Source of the DNA: JAKACA01 sp052143575
Lineage (GTDB): Bacteria; Actinomycetota; Acidimicrobiia; Acidimicrobiales; Bog-793
Length of the DNA: 55,280 bases
Direction: 5' to 3'
NCBI GenBank assembly: GCA_052143575.1
Contig: JBKQSP010000045.1
Location: 1-55,280 of the forward strand
The notes under the pieces were generated by a model. That model searched no databases and was not told the DNA's origin. It worked only from the letters and a program-made list of their open reading frames with translations. Shown piece by piece: positions 24,965-34,084 of this stretch (positions are counted from its first letter, which is position 1; every line of letters begins with the position of its first letter). Both the position numbers and the translations under genes were made by a program.

Positions 24965-25726
24965 GTGCACCTCTTGCTGCCTCGCCGCCGGGGTCGACGT
25001 GGGCCCACCCGCCTGCTCGTCGTGGTGACCGTGGCGCTCACGACCACGGCGTGCACGGCGGCCTCCTCGGCGAGTTCCTCGCACAGCTCCTCGAGCACGC
25101 CGGCAGCCTCCAGCACCATCGGGACGCTGACGACGACCACCTCGACGACCACCTCGACGACGACGCTCCCGGTCACGACGACGACGACGGATCCTGGGCT
25201 CTTGCCGCAGACGGAGGTGGAGCCAGCCTTCGGGAGCGCCCTGCGGCGGGCCCTCGAAGGCCTCTGGAAGGGCATCGTCTCGGACTCGATCACGACGGCG
25301 CTTCCTGACTTCTTCCCCGAGCCCGCCTACGTGGAGATGAAGCAGGGCCTCCTGAGCGACCCGGCCGCCGACTACACGGACCGGCTCATCGGGTTCTACC
25401 GCCTCGACCTCGCCGCCTATCACGAAGCCCTCGGGGCCGCCGCCCCGAGCACGAAGCTCCTCGCCGTCGACGCCTCAGCGCCCGACGCCGCCTGGATCGA
25501 GCCAGGCGACTGCGAGAACCTGATCGGCTACTGGCACCTGCCTGGCGTGCGCTTCGTGTACGAACAAGGCGGTGTCGTGAAGTCGTTCGCCGTCGCCTCT
25601 CTCATCTCGTGGCGAGGCGTCTGGTACGTCGTCCATCTCGGCCCCAACCCGCGACCGGTCGATGTCGGGACCGTTGATGAGCCGGCGGATGGGGCGGGCA
25701 CGCCGGGGCCCCCCGGCGGCTGTTGA
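24965..25726 (+). CDS. Predicted lipoprotein with Ser/Thr-rich linker
   Basis: About 253 residues. The N-terminus is a basic region, then TRLLVVVTVALTTTAC, a lipobox-like cleavage site. A 55-residue Ser/Thr-rich linker (runs of S and T, probably glycosylated or cell-wall spanning) leads to a globular domain of about 170 residues containing FFPEPAYVEMKQGLLSDP, CENLIGYWHLPGVRFVYEQGG and ISWRGVWYVVHLGP. I do not recognise the globular domain. The GTG 24965 start is chosen because it begins the signal peptide. It converges on the glycosidase gene at 25749. Confidence 0.72.
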   Translation: MHLLLPRRRGRRGPTRLLVVVTVALTTTACTAASSASSSHSSSSTPAASSTIGTLTTTTSTTTSTTTLPVTTTTTDPGLLPQTEVEPAFGSALRRALEGLWKGIVSDSITTALPDFFPEPAYVEMKQGLLSDPAADYTDRLIGFYRLDLAAYHEALGAAAPSTKLLAVDASAPDAAWIEPGDCENLIGYWHLPGVRFVYEQGGVVKSFAVASLISWRGVWYVVHLGPNPRPVDVGTVDEPADGAGTPGPPGGC

Positions 25727-25748
25727 GTCGCCTGCGGGCGGCGGCCTG

Positions 25749-26867
25749 CTACCAGGGCTCTTGTGTCACACCCGCCACGCGCCGGTAGACGGCGAAGAAG
25801 TCCTTCGTGGCCGGGAAGAGGAAGCGGTCAGGGACCGAAGCCGGGTTCGGCACGAAGATCGCCGGCGACGTCGCCCCCGGCCCGCCGTAGGTGACGTAGA
25901 TGGGCCACTCCGGGTTGATGTCGAGCTGCATGGCGCGCACGGCTCCCACGTCGACGAGGACCTGAGCAAGGCTGGCCGCCGTCTGATCGGGCGCCGCCAC
26001 GTAGATGAGGTTGCCCTTGGCGTCGATGCCGAGCCCGGTCCGCCAGACGGCGGGGGCGCCGCCGAGGGTGAGGCCCCACTCGCTCGGGTCGGTCGAGGCC
26101 GCCGTGGGGGCGCCGCCGTCGACCAGGAGCGGGAGGTTCTGCCGTGCCATCACGATGCCGGCGCCGGGCCTCGTACCGCCCTCCCAGTCGACGATGTCGA
26201 CGCGACCGTCGGCGTAGGCGACCACCGTGGCCAGGCCCTTGATCATCGGGAAGTACAACGTGTCGTGCGTGAAGAAACCACCGGCGGAATCGGCTTCGTA
26301 AAAGCCCGAATTGAACGTGGCGAGCAGGCGGGGCCAGGCGGACTGCGGGACCATCTCCGGCCCGCGGTTGAGCGGAGTCGCCCCCGGTCCCTCGTAACCG
26401 GGGTAGAGGGCGACTTGCGTCGTCGAGGTCCGCATCCAGGCGACGTAGGCCGTGACGCCGGAGTTGGCGGCGTCGGGTCGAAACGTCGTCGTGAGGACCG
26501 AGGGCGGGCCGGGGTCCCAGCTGTCCATCCTCACCCATCTGCCCTCGCCGGGAAGCGAGGGCGAGATCCTCGGCGTGACGGGCGGGGGTTCATACGGGGG
26601 CACGACGACGGGTCGTGTCGTCGTGGTCGCCCTCGCCGTCGTCGTGGTCGTCGCACGAGGGTGACCCCCGGCTGACCTCGCCTTGGCGGCATGAGAGCCA
26701 TTGAGCGCCCAGGCGGCGACGGAGGCGGCCGCCATGACGAGGACGAGGATCGGGAGGAGCCGCCGGCGTCGGCGGCGTCGTTGCAGCTCACGCCGCTCCG
26801 CCCTCGTGAGGTGCCGCGAGCCCGGCGGGCCGCCGCGGCTGGACTCGCCACCGGTAGCCGAGACCAT
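25749..26867 (-). CDS. Membrane-anchored phosphodiester glycosidase (NAGPA-type) protein
   Basis: A 372-residue extracytoplasmic protein. Residues 1-35 are very basic (a run of Arg), followed by one membrane helix (LLPILVLVMAAASVAAWAL), a Thr-rich and Pro-rich linker, and a C-terminal domain (about 145-370) with LLATFNSGFYEADSAGGFFTHD, LPLLVDGGAP, GIDAKGNLIYVAAPD and AVRAMQLDINPEWP. These are marks of the NAGPA/DUF2233 family, linked to exopolysaccharide or glycophospholipid processing. ATG 26867 starts the basic cytosolic tail; the frame is open to 27182, but that part is antisense to the GGDEF-EAL gene. Confidence 0.82.
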   Translation of the reverse strand: MVSATGGESSRGGPPGSRHLTRAERRELQRRRRRRRLLPILVLVMAAASVAAWALNGSHAAKARSAGGHPRATTTTTARATTTTRPVVVPPYEPPPVTPRISPSLPGEGRWVRMDSWDPGPPSVLTTTFRPDAANSGVTAYVAWMRTSTTQVALYPGYEGPGATPLNRGPEMVPQSAWPRLLATFNSGFYEADSAGGFFTHDTLYFPMIKGLATVVAYADGRVDIVDWEGGTRPGAGIVMARQNLPLLVDGGAPTAASTDPSEWGLTLGGAPAVWRTGLGIDAKGNLIYVAAPDQTAASLAQVLVDVGAVRAMQLDINPEWPIYVTYGGPGATSPAIFVPNPASVPDRFLFPATKDFFAVYRRVAGVTQEPW

Positions 26868-26988
26868 GATGGGCGTGATCTTAGGAGCCTGCGCCGGCGG
26901 CTCAGCGCTTCCGGCAGTGGGCGGGCGTACCCTCGAACCTGGCACTTTGCGGTTCAGAGCCGGCTGCAACGTGCCGATAGCAAACAGG

Positions 26989-29010
26989 ATGCCCTCGCCC
27001 ATCGCTCCGCGCTTCACGTGGCAGGGCTGGACCTCGCCGAGCTCCACGAGCGCCAACTCGGTCACGAGCAGACGGCTGCCGACCGAGGCGCAGGTGCACA
27101 GCCGCGTCTTCCCGAAGACGCGCTCCTGGCTCGCACTGGGGGCGCCCCTCGAGTTGCTCAGCCCGCTCTCGGTCCTCCGCATCGTCTATGCCCTGGCGGT
27201 GGTCCTCTGGGCGACGTCGGCCCTTGCCCTCCCGTGGCCTCCGGCCGCCACCGCCAGCCTCGTGGCCGCCACCTCGCTGGCGGCGCTCGTATGGGTCGGT
27301 CTGCTGCGGGTGACGAGCGTCAGCCCGCTCTCGTGTCGCCTGCTCATCGCGGTCGGGTCGGGCCTCAGCCTCGTCCTCGTGGCGGCGGGCCGGTCGAGCG
27401 CCAGCGTGCTGGCAAGCTCCGTCTTCCTCCTTCCCCTCGCCATGGTCGTCGCCCTCTACCTGGGCGGTCGCGCCATCGCCGTCTATCAGCTCCTCGTAGC
27501 AGGCGGCCTCTGGCTGGCACTCGCCGGCCACCTCGGCATCGGAGCCGGCGCCCTCGTGGCTGCCACCGTCAGCCTCACGATGGCGACGGCCAGCCTGACG
27601 GTGCACGTGCTCACGAGATCGGTGTGGCGGAGCGGTTCCATCGACCCCGACACCGGTCTGCCGAACGGCATCGGCCTCGCCCATCGCATCTCCTCGGGCC
27701 GCCGCTCCGGCGTGGGGGCGCCCGCCTTCATCGTGGCGGCTGTCTACCTGGCCGGCGTCGACGATGCTCGCCAGGCGCTCGGCTACCGCGTGGGCTCCGA
27801 ACTGCTGCGGCGGGCCGTCGAGGACCTCGGTCAGGTCGTGCCCGTGGACACGGTCATCACGAGGGTCGAGGGCGACGAGCTGGTGGTGACGCACGAGCTC
27901 GGCCCCGAGCTCGCCCACGACCTCGACGGGCCGCTCGGAGAGGCTCCCGAGAGCGTGCTCGCCGCTGGTCGCGCCCTTGCCCGCAACCTGGCGTCGGCCA
28001 TCAGCTCCGGGCGTTACCTCGTCGATCGGGTCGAGGTCTCGCTACGGGCCCACGTGGGGCTCGTCTTCGCACCCTGGGATGGTGGGGACGTGCCCGAGCT
28101 CGTGCGCCGGGCATCGTTGAGCGCCCGCCGAGCGGCCGGCTCCGGGATCATCGACGCCGTCTGGGACGGCGATCACGACACCCTCACGAGCGAGGATCTG
28201 ACCCTGCTGGCCGATCTGCGCCTTGCCGACCAGCGCCACGAGCTCCATCTCGCCTATCAACCCCAGATCTCGGCAGCGACCGGGCGGGCCGTCTCGGTAG
28301 AAGCGCTCCTGCGCTGGGAGAGCCCTGCGCACGGCAACGTGCCCCCGGGCAGGTTCATCGTCCTTGCCGAGCGCACCGGCCTCGTCGACCGCCTCACCCA
28401 TTGAGTCGTGGGTGAGGCGCTCGACGCCCAGGTTCGCTGGAGAAACGCCTTCATCGACCTGCCGGTCGCCGTCAACCTCTCCGCCAAGACGCTCCGGCTG
28501 CCCGACCTGGCGAGCTGGATCCTCTCGGAACTCGATTCTCGCCGCCTCCCACCGTCCGCCCTCACCGTCGAGGTGACCGAAACCGCCGCGATGGACCTTC
28601 GCCAGGCTGTCAACCTGCTCCGCCCGCTGCACGACGGCGGCATCCGGGTCTCCATCGACGACTTCGGCACCGGTTACACGTCGCTGGCGGCCATCCCTCA
28701 CCTTCCGCTCGACGAGATCAAGGTCGACATGAGCTTCGTGCAGCGTTCGCTCACCTCCCCGGCCGACGAGGCCATCGTCCGCTCGGTGAGGGAGCTCACG
28801 CACCGCCTCGGCCTCGTGAGCGTCGCCGAGGGCGTCGAGAACGCCGATCTCGACCGGCTCATGACCGAGATCGGCTTCGATCTCCTGCAGGGGTACCACT
28901 TCGCCCGCCCGTTGTCGGAGGCGGCTCTCCTGCAGTTCGTGCGCAGCTCCGACCAGGTGGTGTCCGCACCCGACCTGAGCCCGGCGCGCGTCGCCCATAT
29001 GGCGCCCTAG
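26989..29010 (+). pseudogene. Membrane GGDEF-EAL protein interrupted by one in-frame TGA
   Basis: One reading frame runs from about 26989 to 29010 and is broken only by TGA at 28402-28404. The order is six hydrophobic helices (about residues 60-210), a GGDEF domain whose signature reads EGDEL (near 295), and an EAL domain with EALLRW (near 438). After the stop, the same frame continues with VNLSAKTLRLPDL, TVEVTETAAM, SIDDFGTGYTSLAAIPHLPLDEIKVDMSFV, EGVEN and QGYHFARPLSE. The TGA stands where related proteins have Trp (LTxWVLDEAL), so TGG to TGA fits. Translation of 1-471 would lack most of the EAL fold; a GTG at 28408 could restart the rest. The start of the gene is itself uncertain. I treat it as a recent pseudogene unless readthrough occurs. 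Confidence 0.75.
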
Positions 29011-29056
29011 CGCCACGACCTCGGCACGGGCGTCCCTCCCGGGGGCCGGAAGGCTG

Positions 29057-29085
29057 TTGACTCCCCGGCAACGCATTGATAGAAA
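29057..29085 (+). promoter_or_regulatory. Candidate promoter of the S53 protease gene
   Basis: TTGACT (29057-29062) and TAGAAA (29080-29085) are separated by 17 bp. They lie about 130 bp upstream of GTG 29214, in the only non-coding stretch between the EAL gene and the protease. Confidence 0.4.
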
Positions 29086-29213
29086 CCTCCAAGATCAACG
29101 CGCCGGGCTGGGCGCGCGATCGCTGGACCGGTGGATGCCACGGCGTGCAAGCGTTCCAGGGCAGGGCGCAGCTCGCGAGATGCGCATCGCAACGAGGCAT
29201 GCAAGGAGACGTC

Positions 29214-32200
29214 GTGTCCAGGTCAGCAAACCTTCACGTAGCGCCCACCGTTGGAGTTGCCGGGCAGCGTCGCCTGCCAGCCGCCCGCTGGCGGCGACTC
29301 GTCGGACCGCTGGCGGCCGCCCTGGCGGCAGCGCCCTTCCTGGCGATGGCGCCGGCGTCGGCCGCCGGAATCGCCGGCGCCGGTCACAGCGTGCGGCCGA
29401 CGCTCGTCGCAATCGGGTCCGCCCCCAGGCTGCCGGACGGCGCCACCGAGATCGGGGCGGTGCCGGCATCTGCCACCGAGACGGGCGCCGTCGCCCTCAT
29501 GCCCCGCGACAGCGCCGCCCTGTCGAACTTCATCGACGAGGTCACGAACAAGAAGTCGCCCCTTTACCACGACTACCTGGCGGCGGGCGCCTACGCGCAG
29601 CGCTTCGGGCCGACGCAGGCGACCATCGACGCCGTCAGGTCACAGCTCACCGCCGACGGGCTGCACGTCACCGGTGTCACGAGTGACGGGCTCCTCGTGA
29701 TGTTCAGCGGCTCGGCTGCCCGCGTGGGGAGCGCCTTCCACACCGGCTTCGCCAACTACCGGCTCGCCGACGGGACGACCGGCCAGGCGACGACCTCGGC
29801 GGTACGGCTCCCCTCCACGATCGCGCACAGCGTCGTCGGCGTCGTCGGGCTCGACAACCTCCTGCACGCCCAACCCGCCGGCCTCGTCCGCCGCCCGCTC
29901 TCCAAGAGCTCCTTCCCCGCCGCCAAGACGGTGACGTTCGCCCACCCGGCCGGCTCGCCGACGGCGTGCCCGGCCGCTACCGAAGACGCCCAGGTCTTCG
30001 GCGGGCTGAGCAACGATGCGATCGCCAACTCCTACGGCGCCTTCGGCCTCTACGGCGCCGGCGACTTCGGCGCCGGCCAGAACATCGCCGTCTACGAGCT
30101 GGAGCCCGTGAGCGCGGCCGACGTCGACACGTTCGACCAGTGCTACTTCGGCACGGGGGCAAGCGCGGTGGAAGGCCGCCTCACGATCGGCGGCCCCTAC
30201 GCCGTCGACGGCGGCGAGCCCGCCGGTGAGGGCAGCGGCGAGTCCATCCTCGACGTCGAGGACGTCTCCTCCATCGCCCCGGGCGCCAACATCGACGTCT
30301 ACGAAGCCCCCAACAACACCTTCGGCGGCCTCGACGAGTACGCCGACATCGTCAACAGCGACCACGACCAGATCGTGACGACGAGCTGGGGCTTCTGCGA
30401 GCAGGCCCTCCAGTTGGCAGAGCCAGGCGTCCAGCAGGCCGAGAACGTCCTGTTCGAGCAGGCGGCCGCCCAGGGCCAGTCGATCTTCGCCGCAGCCGGC
30501 GACACCGGCGACGACAGCTGCAACGAGTTCCGCCCGCCCGCCCCCGCCACCGGGCAGAACCCCCTCTCGGTCCTCGACCCGGGTAGCCAGCCCGACGTCG
30601 TCAGCGTCGGGGGCACCACCATCGACGACGCCACCCAGCCCCCGGTCGAGCACGTCTGGAATGACGGGGCCGACTGGGGCTCCGGCGGCGGCGGCATCTC
30701 GTCCTCATGGGCGAGCCCGACCTGGCAGGCAGACTCGAAGGTGCCGGGCATCGTCGGTCCGGGGAGCGCCGACTACACGAATGCCAATCTCACCGAGACG
30801 AACTTCGGCTTCCCGACGAACTTCTGCCAGTCGACCTTGACGGGCGCCACGGCATCGACACCGTGCCGGCTCGTGCCCGACGTGTCGGCGCAAGCCGACG
30901 AATTCACCGGCGCCGTGACGGTCTACGCCGCGGAGTTCGGCGGACCCTTCAACGGCTGGATCACCATCGGCGGCACCTCCTCGGCGACACCGATCTGGGC
31001 AGCGCTCCTCGCCCTCGTCAACTCGTCCCCGACGTGCAAGGGCAGCCTTGCCACGGCCCACGGCGTCGGCTTCGTGAGCCCGCTGCTGTATGCCGTCGCC
31101 TCCAACCCGGCGACCTACGCCGACTCCTTCAACGACATCGAGACCGGCAACAACGACATCTACGGCCTCGACAACGGGCTTCTCTTCCCCGCCACGCCGG
31201 GCTACGACCTCGCCTCCGGCCTCGGCTCGCCCGAGCTGACCGGACCGGGCGGGACGGCCGGGCTCGCCTTCAACCTGTGCAGCGGCGCCACGACAGCCAG
31301 CAGGCCGACCATCACGCTGCTCAACCCCGCCATCCTGCCGGCCGCCGGCGGCCCGGTCACCATCACCGGAACCGGCTTCGGGTCGAACGTCTCCCCGGCC
31401 ATCACGAGTGTCGGCGTCGGCTCCTGGCAGATCACGAGCGGCATCGACGTCACCAGCTCCACCTCGCTCACCGTCACGTTCCCGCCGGCGAGCGACCTCG
31501 TGGCGCCGGAGGGACCGGCCTCCCAGAACGGCACCGGCCCGGCGAGCGTCTTCGTGACGAACACCTCGGGCCAGTCGAGCCCGCTCGCCGCCGGGGTGAC
31601 GACGATGGAGTACGTGAGCGGCACGACGACGAGCCCCGTGACGCCGTCTGTCACGGGCCTCAGCCCCTACGGCGGGCTCGAGACGGGACCGGCGACGGTG
31701 ACCGTCCTCGGCTCCGGATTTGCCTCCGGCGCCACTGTCACCTTCGGAGGGGTGGCGGCAGCCAGCGTCACGGTCGTCTCGCCGTTCGAGCTCAAAGTGA
31801 CACCGCCGGACTTCGAGTCCGGCACGACAGTGTGCGGTGGCGGGCTGCCGGCGGGCGAGAACAGCTCGAACGACATCTGCCAGGCACAGGTCGTCGTGAC
31901 GGAGGGCTCCAAGTCGAGCGCCGAGTCGACCATCCTCCCGCCCTATGAGGGCGCCACGCTGAACCCGACCTCGATGGCCGTCAGCGCCCTCCCGCCGGGA
32001 TGCTCGTGTGAGCAGATGCCGGCGCCGACCGAGTTCGACTACGTTCCGGCGCCGACGATCACCTCCGTCTCGACGACGACGGCTGTCCCGAGCAGCCTCG
32101 CCGGCGAGTTCGGCGGCTCGCTCGTCACGATCACGGGCACGGGTTTCGACCCGCTCACCTTCGACTGGGTGAGCCTCGGTGACCCCACGCAGGAGTCGTC

Positions 32201-33965
32201 CCAGAACTACTGCTTCTCGCCCACCTGCACGTTCCTCGAGGGCTCGGAGATCCAGTTCCTCGCCCCGCCCATCACCTTCTCCTCGGCGTCGGTGGAGCCG
32301 GAGACCTTCCCGGTCAGCATGGCGACCATGGCCGGGCAGTCCGCCGCCGGTCCTGTCATCACCTACGCAGGCATCCCGGAGATCTCGACCGTGGTCAACA
32401 ACGCCACCTCGAGGACCTTCGAGGGTGTGGCGGGTGCCGCCGACACGGGCGGCACACCCATCACCTTGACGGGCATCGGCTTCAAGGAGGCGGTCGCCCC
32501 GATCGACTTCGAGGACCTCGCCACGCCATACTCATTCGGCACCCAGTACACCTACGCCGTGAGCAGCGACACGAAGATCACCACCGAGACGGTGTCACAG
32601 AACCCGGCGGTGGCGGAGGTGTCGATCTGTAGCGAGACGGGTTGCTCGTTCAGCCAGGAGAGCGTCATCATCCTCTACCCACCGGGCAAGCCGAAGATCG
32701 ACTCGATCTCGCCGAAGAGCGGTCCGGCTCAAGGCGGTACCGAGGTCGTGATCACCGGCGAGAACCTCGGTTGCCTGACGGGCGTCTCGTTCGGGAACGC
32801 CGTCGCCGAGTCGTTCACGAACATCGAAGCCATCCTCGACTGCGGTGCCACGAACGTCGTCGAAGTGACGGCTCCGCCCGGGACGGCGGGCGCCACCGTG
32901 CACGTGACCCTCTCGACGCTCGAGAGCGACCTCACGGGGGCGGGGGCGACGGCACCTTCGGCGAGCGCTGAGTTCACCTACAAGACGAGCGCGCCGAGCC
33001 CGCCCACATCGGTGTTCGCCACGGCGAGCGCCGGCTCCGTCTCGCTCTCCTGGAAGTCTCCGACGAGCGACGGCGGCTCTGCTGTGACCGGCTACCGGGT
33101 GACGGCTTCGTCGCCGGGTCTGCACCCCGTCTCGCTCTCGGTGGGCGCCTCGGTGCGCAGCGCCAAGTTCGCGACGCTGCAGGCGGGGCTGGAGTGGACG
33201 CTGACGGTTCGAGCGACCTCGTCGAAGGGCACGGGCCTCGGCGCCTCTGCGGTCGTGAAGACGTCGCTCGGTGACGACGGTTATCTCGTTCTCACCTCGG
33301 GCGGGGGTGTCGTCGGCTTCGGCGACGCCTGGTCGCACGGCGGCATCGGGGCCGAAGGAGTCGCGGCGGCCGGCATCGCCGCCACACCGTCCGCCCTCGG
33401 GTACTGGATCGTCAGCACGAGCGGTGCCGTCACGCCCTTCGGCAACGCCAAGTACTACGGCGGGGCCACCACGAAACACGTCGTCGGATTAGCCGCCAAC
33501 CCGGCCGGGACGGGCTACTGGCTCGTCACCGCCGGTGGAAGCGTGAAGGCCTTCGGCTCCGCCGTCACCTACAAGGGCAAGGTGGCCTCCGGCGCCACGA
33601 TCACCGGCATCGCCTCCACGGCGACCGGGAAGGGCTACTGGCTCGTCGACTCGAAGGGCCAGGTCTTCGCCTTCGGGGACGCCAAGTCGTACGGCAACGC
33701 CAAGAAGCCGAACTCGAGCGTTGTCGGTATCGCTCCGACGACGAACGGGAAGGGCTACTGGCTCGTCGACTCGAAGGGGCAGGTCTTCCCTGAAGGCGAT
33801 GCCACGGCCATCTCCGGCTCGAAGCCTTCGACGCCGGTCGTCGGCATCGCGGCGGCTCCGGTCGGCTCGGGATACTGGCTCGTCTCCGCTTCGGGCTCGG
33901 TGACCGGAGACGGCTCGGCGAGGAACGTCGGCAACGCCGGCAGTGCGGCGGCAATCGGCGTGTAA
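29214..33965 (+). CDS. Secreted S53 (sedolisin/kumamolisin) protease with TIG, FN3 and GYWLV repeats
   Basis: A 1583-residue secreted serine-carboxyl peptidase, expected to cleave proteins at acidic pH. GTG 29214 follows AAGGAG by 6 nt; a signal peptide ends near APASAA (about residue 50). A pro-kumamolisin activation domain spans about 55-215. The catalytic domain has the Glu/Asp pair in GESILDVED (about 342) and the nucleophile Ser in GGTSSATPIWAAL (about 584), followed by the Ca-site region DIETGNNDIYG...GYDLASGLGSP. About five IPT/TIG beta-sandwiches follow (about 695-1250), then one FN3 domain (about 1259-1349) and six C-terminal repeats built around GYWLV-x3-G. The protein is far longer than a typical 550-650-residue sedolisin; the tail probably binds polysaccharide or cell surface. 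A hairpin terminator follows. Confidence 0.93.
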   Translation: MSRSANLHVAPTVGVAGQRRLPAARWRRLVGPLAAALAAAPFLAMAPASAAGIAGAGHSVRPTLVAIGSAPRLPDGATEIGAVPASATETGAVALMPRDSAALSNFIDEVTNKKSPLYHDYLAAGAYAQRFGPTQATIDAVRSQLTADGLHVTGVTSDGLLVMFSGSAARVGSAFHTGFANYRLADGTTGQATTSAVRLPSTIAHSVVGVVGLDNLLHAQPAGLVRRPLSKSSFPAAKTVTFAHPAGSPTACPAATEDAQVFGGLSNDAIANSYGAFGLYGAGDFGAGQNIAVYELEPVSAADVDTFDQCYFGTGASAVEGRLTIGGPYAVDGGEPAGEGSGESILDVEDVSSIAPGANIDVYEAPNNTFGGLDEYADIVNSDHDQIVTTSWGFCEQALQLAEPGVQQAENVLFEQAAAQGQSIFAAAGDTGDDSCNEFRPPAPATGQNPLSVLDPGSQPDVVSVGGTTIDDATQPPVEHVWNDGADWGSGGGGISSSWASPTWQADSKVPGIVGPGSADYTNANLTETNFGFPTNFCQSTLTGATASTPCRLVPDVSAQADEFTGAVTVYAAEFGGPFNGWITIGGTSSATPIWAALLALVNSSPTCKGSLATAHGVGFVSPLLYAVASNPATYADSFNDIETGNNDIYGLDNGLLFPATPGYDLASGLGSPELTGPGGTAGLAFNLCSGATTASRPTITLLNPAILPAAGGPVTITGTGFGSNVSPAITSVGVGSWQITSGIDVTSSTSLTVTFPPASDLVAPEGPASQNGTGPASVFVTNTSGQSSPLAAGVTTMEYVSGTTTSPVTPSVTGLSPYGGLETGPATVTVLGSGFASGATVTFGGVAAASVTVVSPFELKVTPPDFESGTTVCGGGLPAGENSSNDICQAQVVVTEGSKSSAESTILPPYEGATLNPTSMAVSALPPGCSCEQMPAPTEFDYVPAPTITSVSTTTAVPSSLAGEFGGSLVTITGTGFDPLTFDWVSLGDPTQESSQNYCFSPTCTFLEGSEIQFLAPPITFSSASVEPETFPVSMATMAGQSAAGPVITYAGIPEISTVVNNATSRTFEGVAGAADTGGTPITLTGIGFKEAVAPIDFEDLATPYSFGTQYTYAVSSDTKITTETVSQNPAVAEVSICSETGCSFSQESVIILYPPGKPKIDSISPKSGPAQGGTEVVITGENLGCLTGVSFGNAVAESFTNIEAILDCGATNVVEVTAPPGTAGATVHVTLSTLESDLTGAGATAPSASAEFTYKTSAPSPPTSVFATASAGSVSLSWKSPTSDGGSAVTGYRVTASSPGLHPVSLSVGASVRSAKFATLQAGLEWTLTVRATSSKGTGLGASAVVKTSLGDDGYLVLTSGGGVVGFGDAWSHGGIGAEGVAAAGIAATPSALGYWIVSTSGAVTPFGNAKYYGGATTKHVVGLAANPAGTGYWLVTAGGSVKAFGSAVTYKGKVASGATITGIASTATGKGYWLVDSKGQVFAFGDAKSYGNAKKPNSSVVGIAPTTNGKGYWLVDSKGQVFPEGDATAISGSKPSTPVVGIAAAPVGSGYWLVSASGSVTGDGSARNVGNAGSAAAIGV

Positions 33966-33983
33966 TTGTTCTGCCACGAAGTG

Positions 33984-34013
33984 GACGAGGTCGGGCAGAT
34001 GCCCGGCCTCGTC
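33984..34013. terminator. Bidirectional hairpin between the S53 and RCC1 genes
   Basis: GACGAGG-T-CGGGC (33984-33996) pairs with GCCCG-G-CCTCGTC (34001-34013) around a 4-nt loop: 12 base pairs with one mismatch. It lies 18 bp after the protease stop, between two convergent genes. Confidence 0.7.
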
Positions 34014-34084
34014 CGCGTCAGCGCGGGCGGTGCCGAATCGCCCTCGTCACGGGCTCGCCGGCCGAGGACGCCACCGAGGCGTGA

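Noticed and set aside
23485..25293. Minus-strand 602-residue frame opposite the cDPG-synthetase-like and lipoprotein genes
   Set aside because: No domain, His/Asp/Gly-rich shadow composition, while the plus strand shows intact P-loop and lipobox.
28402..28404. TGA read as Trp by an altered genetic code, or Sec insertion
   Set aside because: TGA ends many clearly intact genes here (for example the LLM gene and pgi-coupled gnd), the position is not a Cys/Sec site, and no SECIS-like hairpin is seen.
26691..28415. Alternative plus-strand 574-residue frame over the GGDEF-EAL gene
   Set aside because: Basic, repetitive shadow; the other frame has membrane helices, GGDEF-like and EAL motifs.
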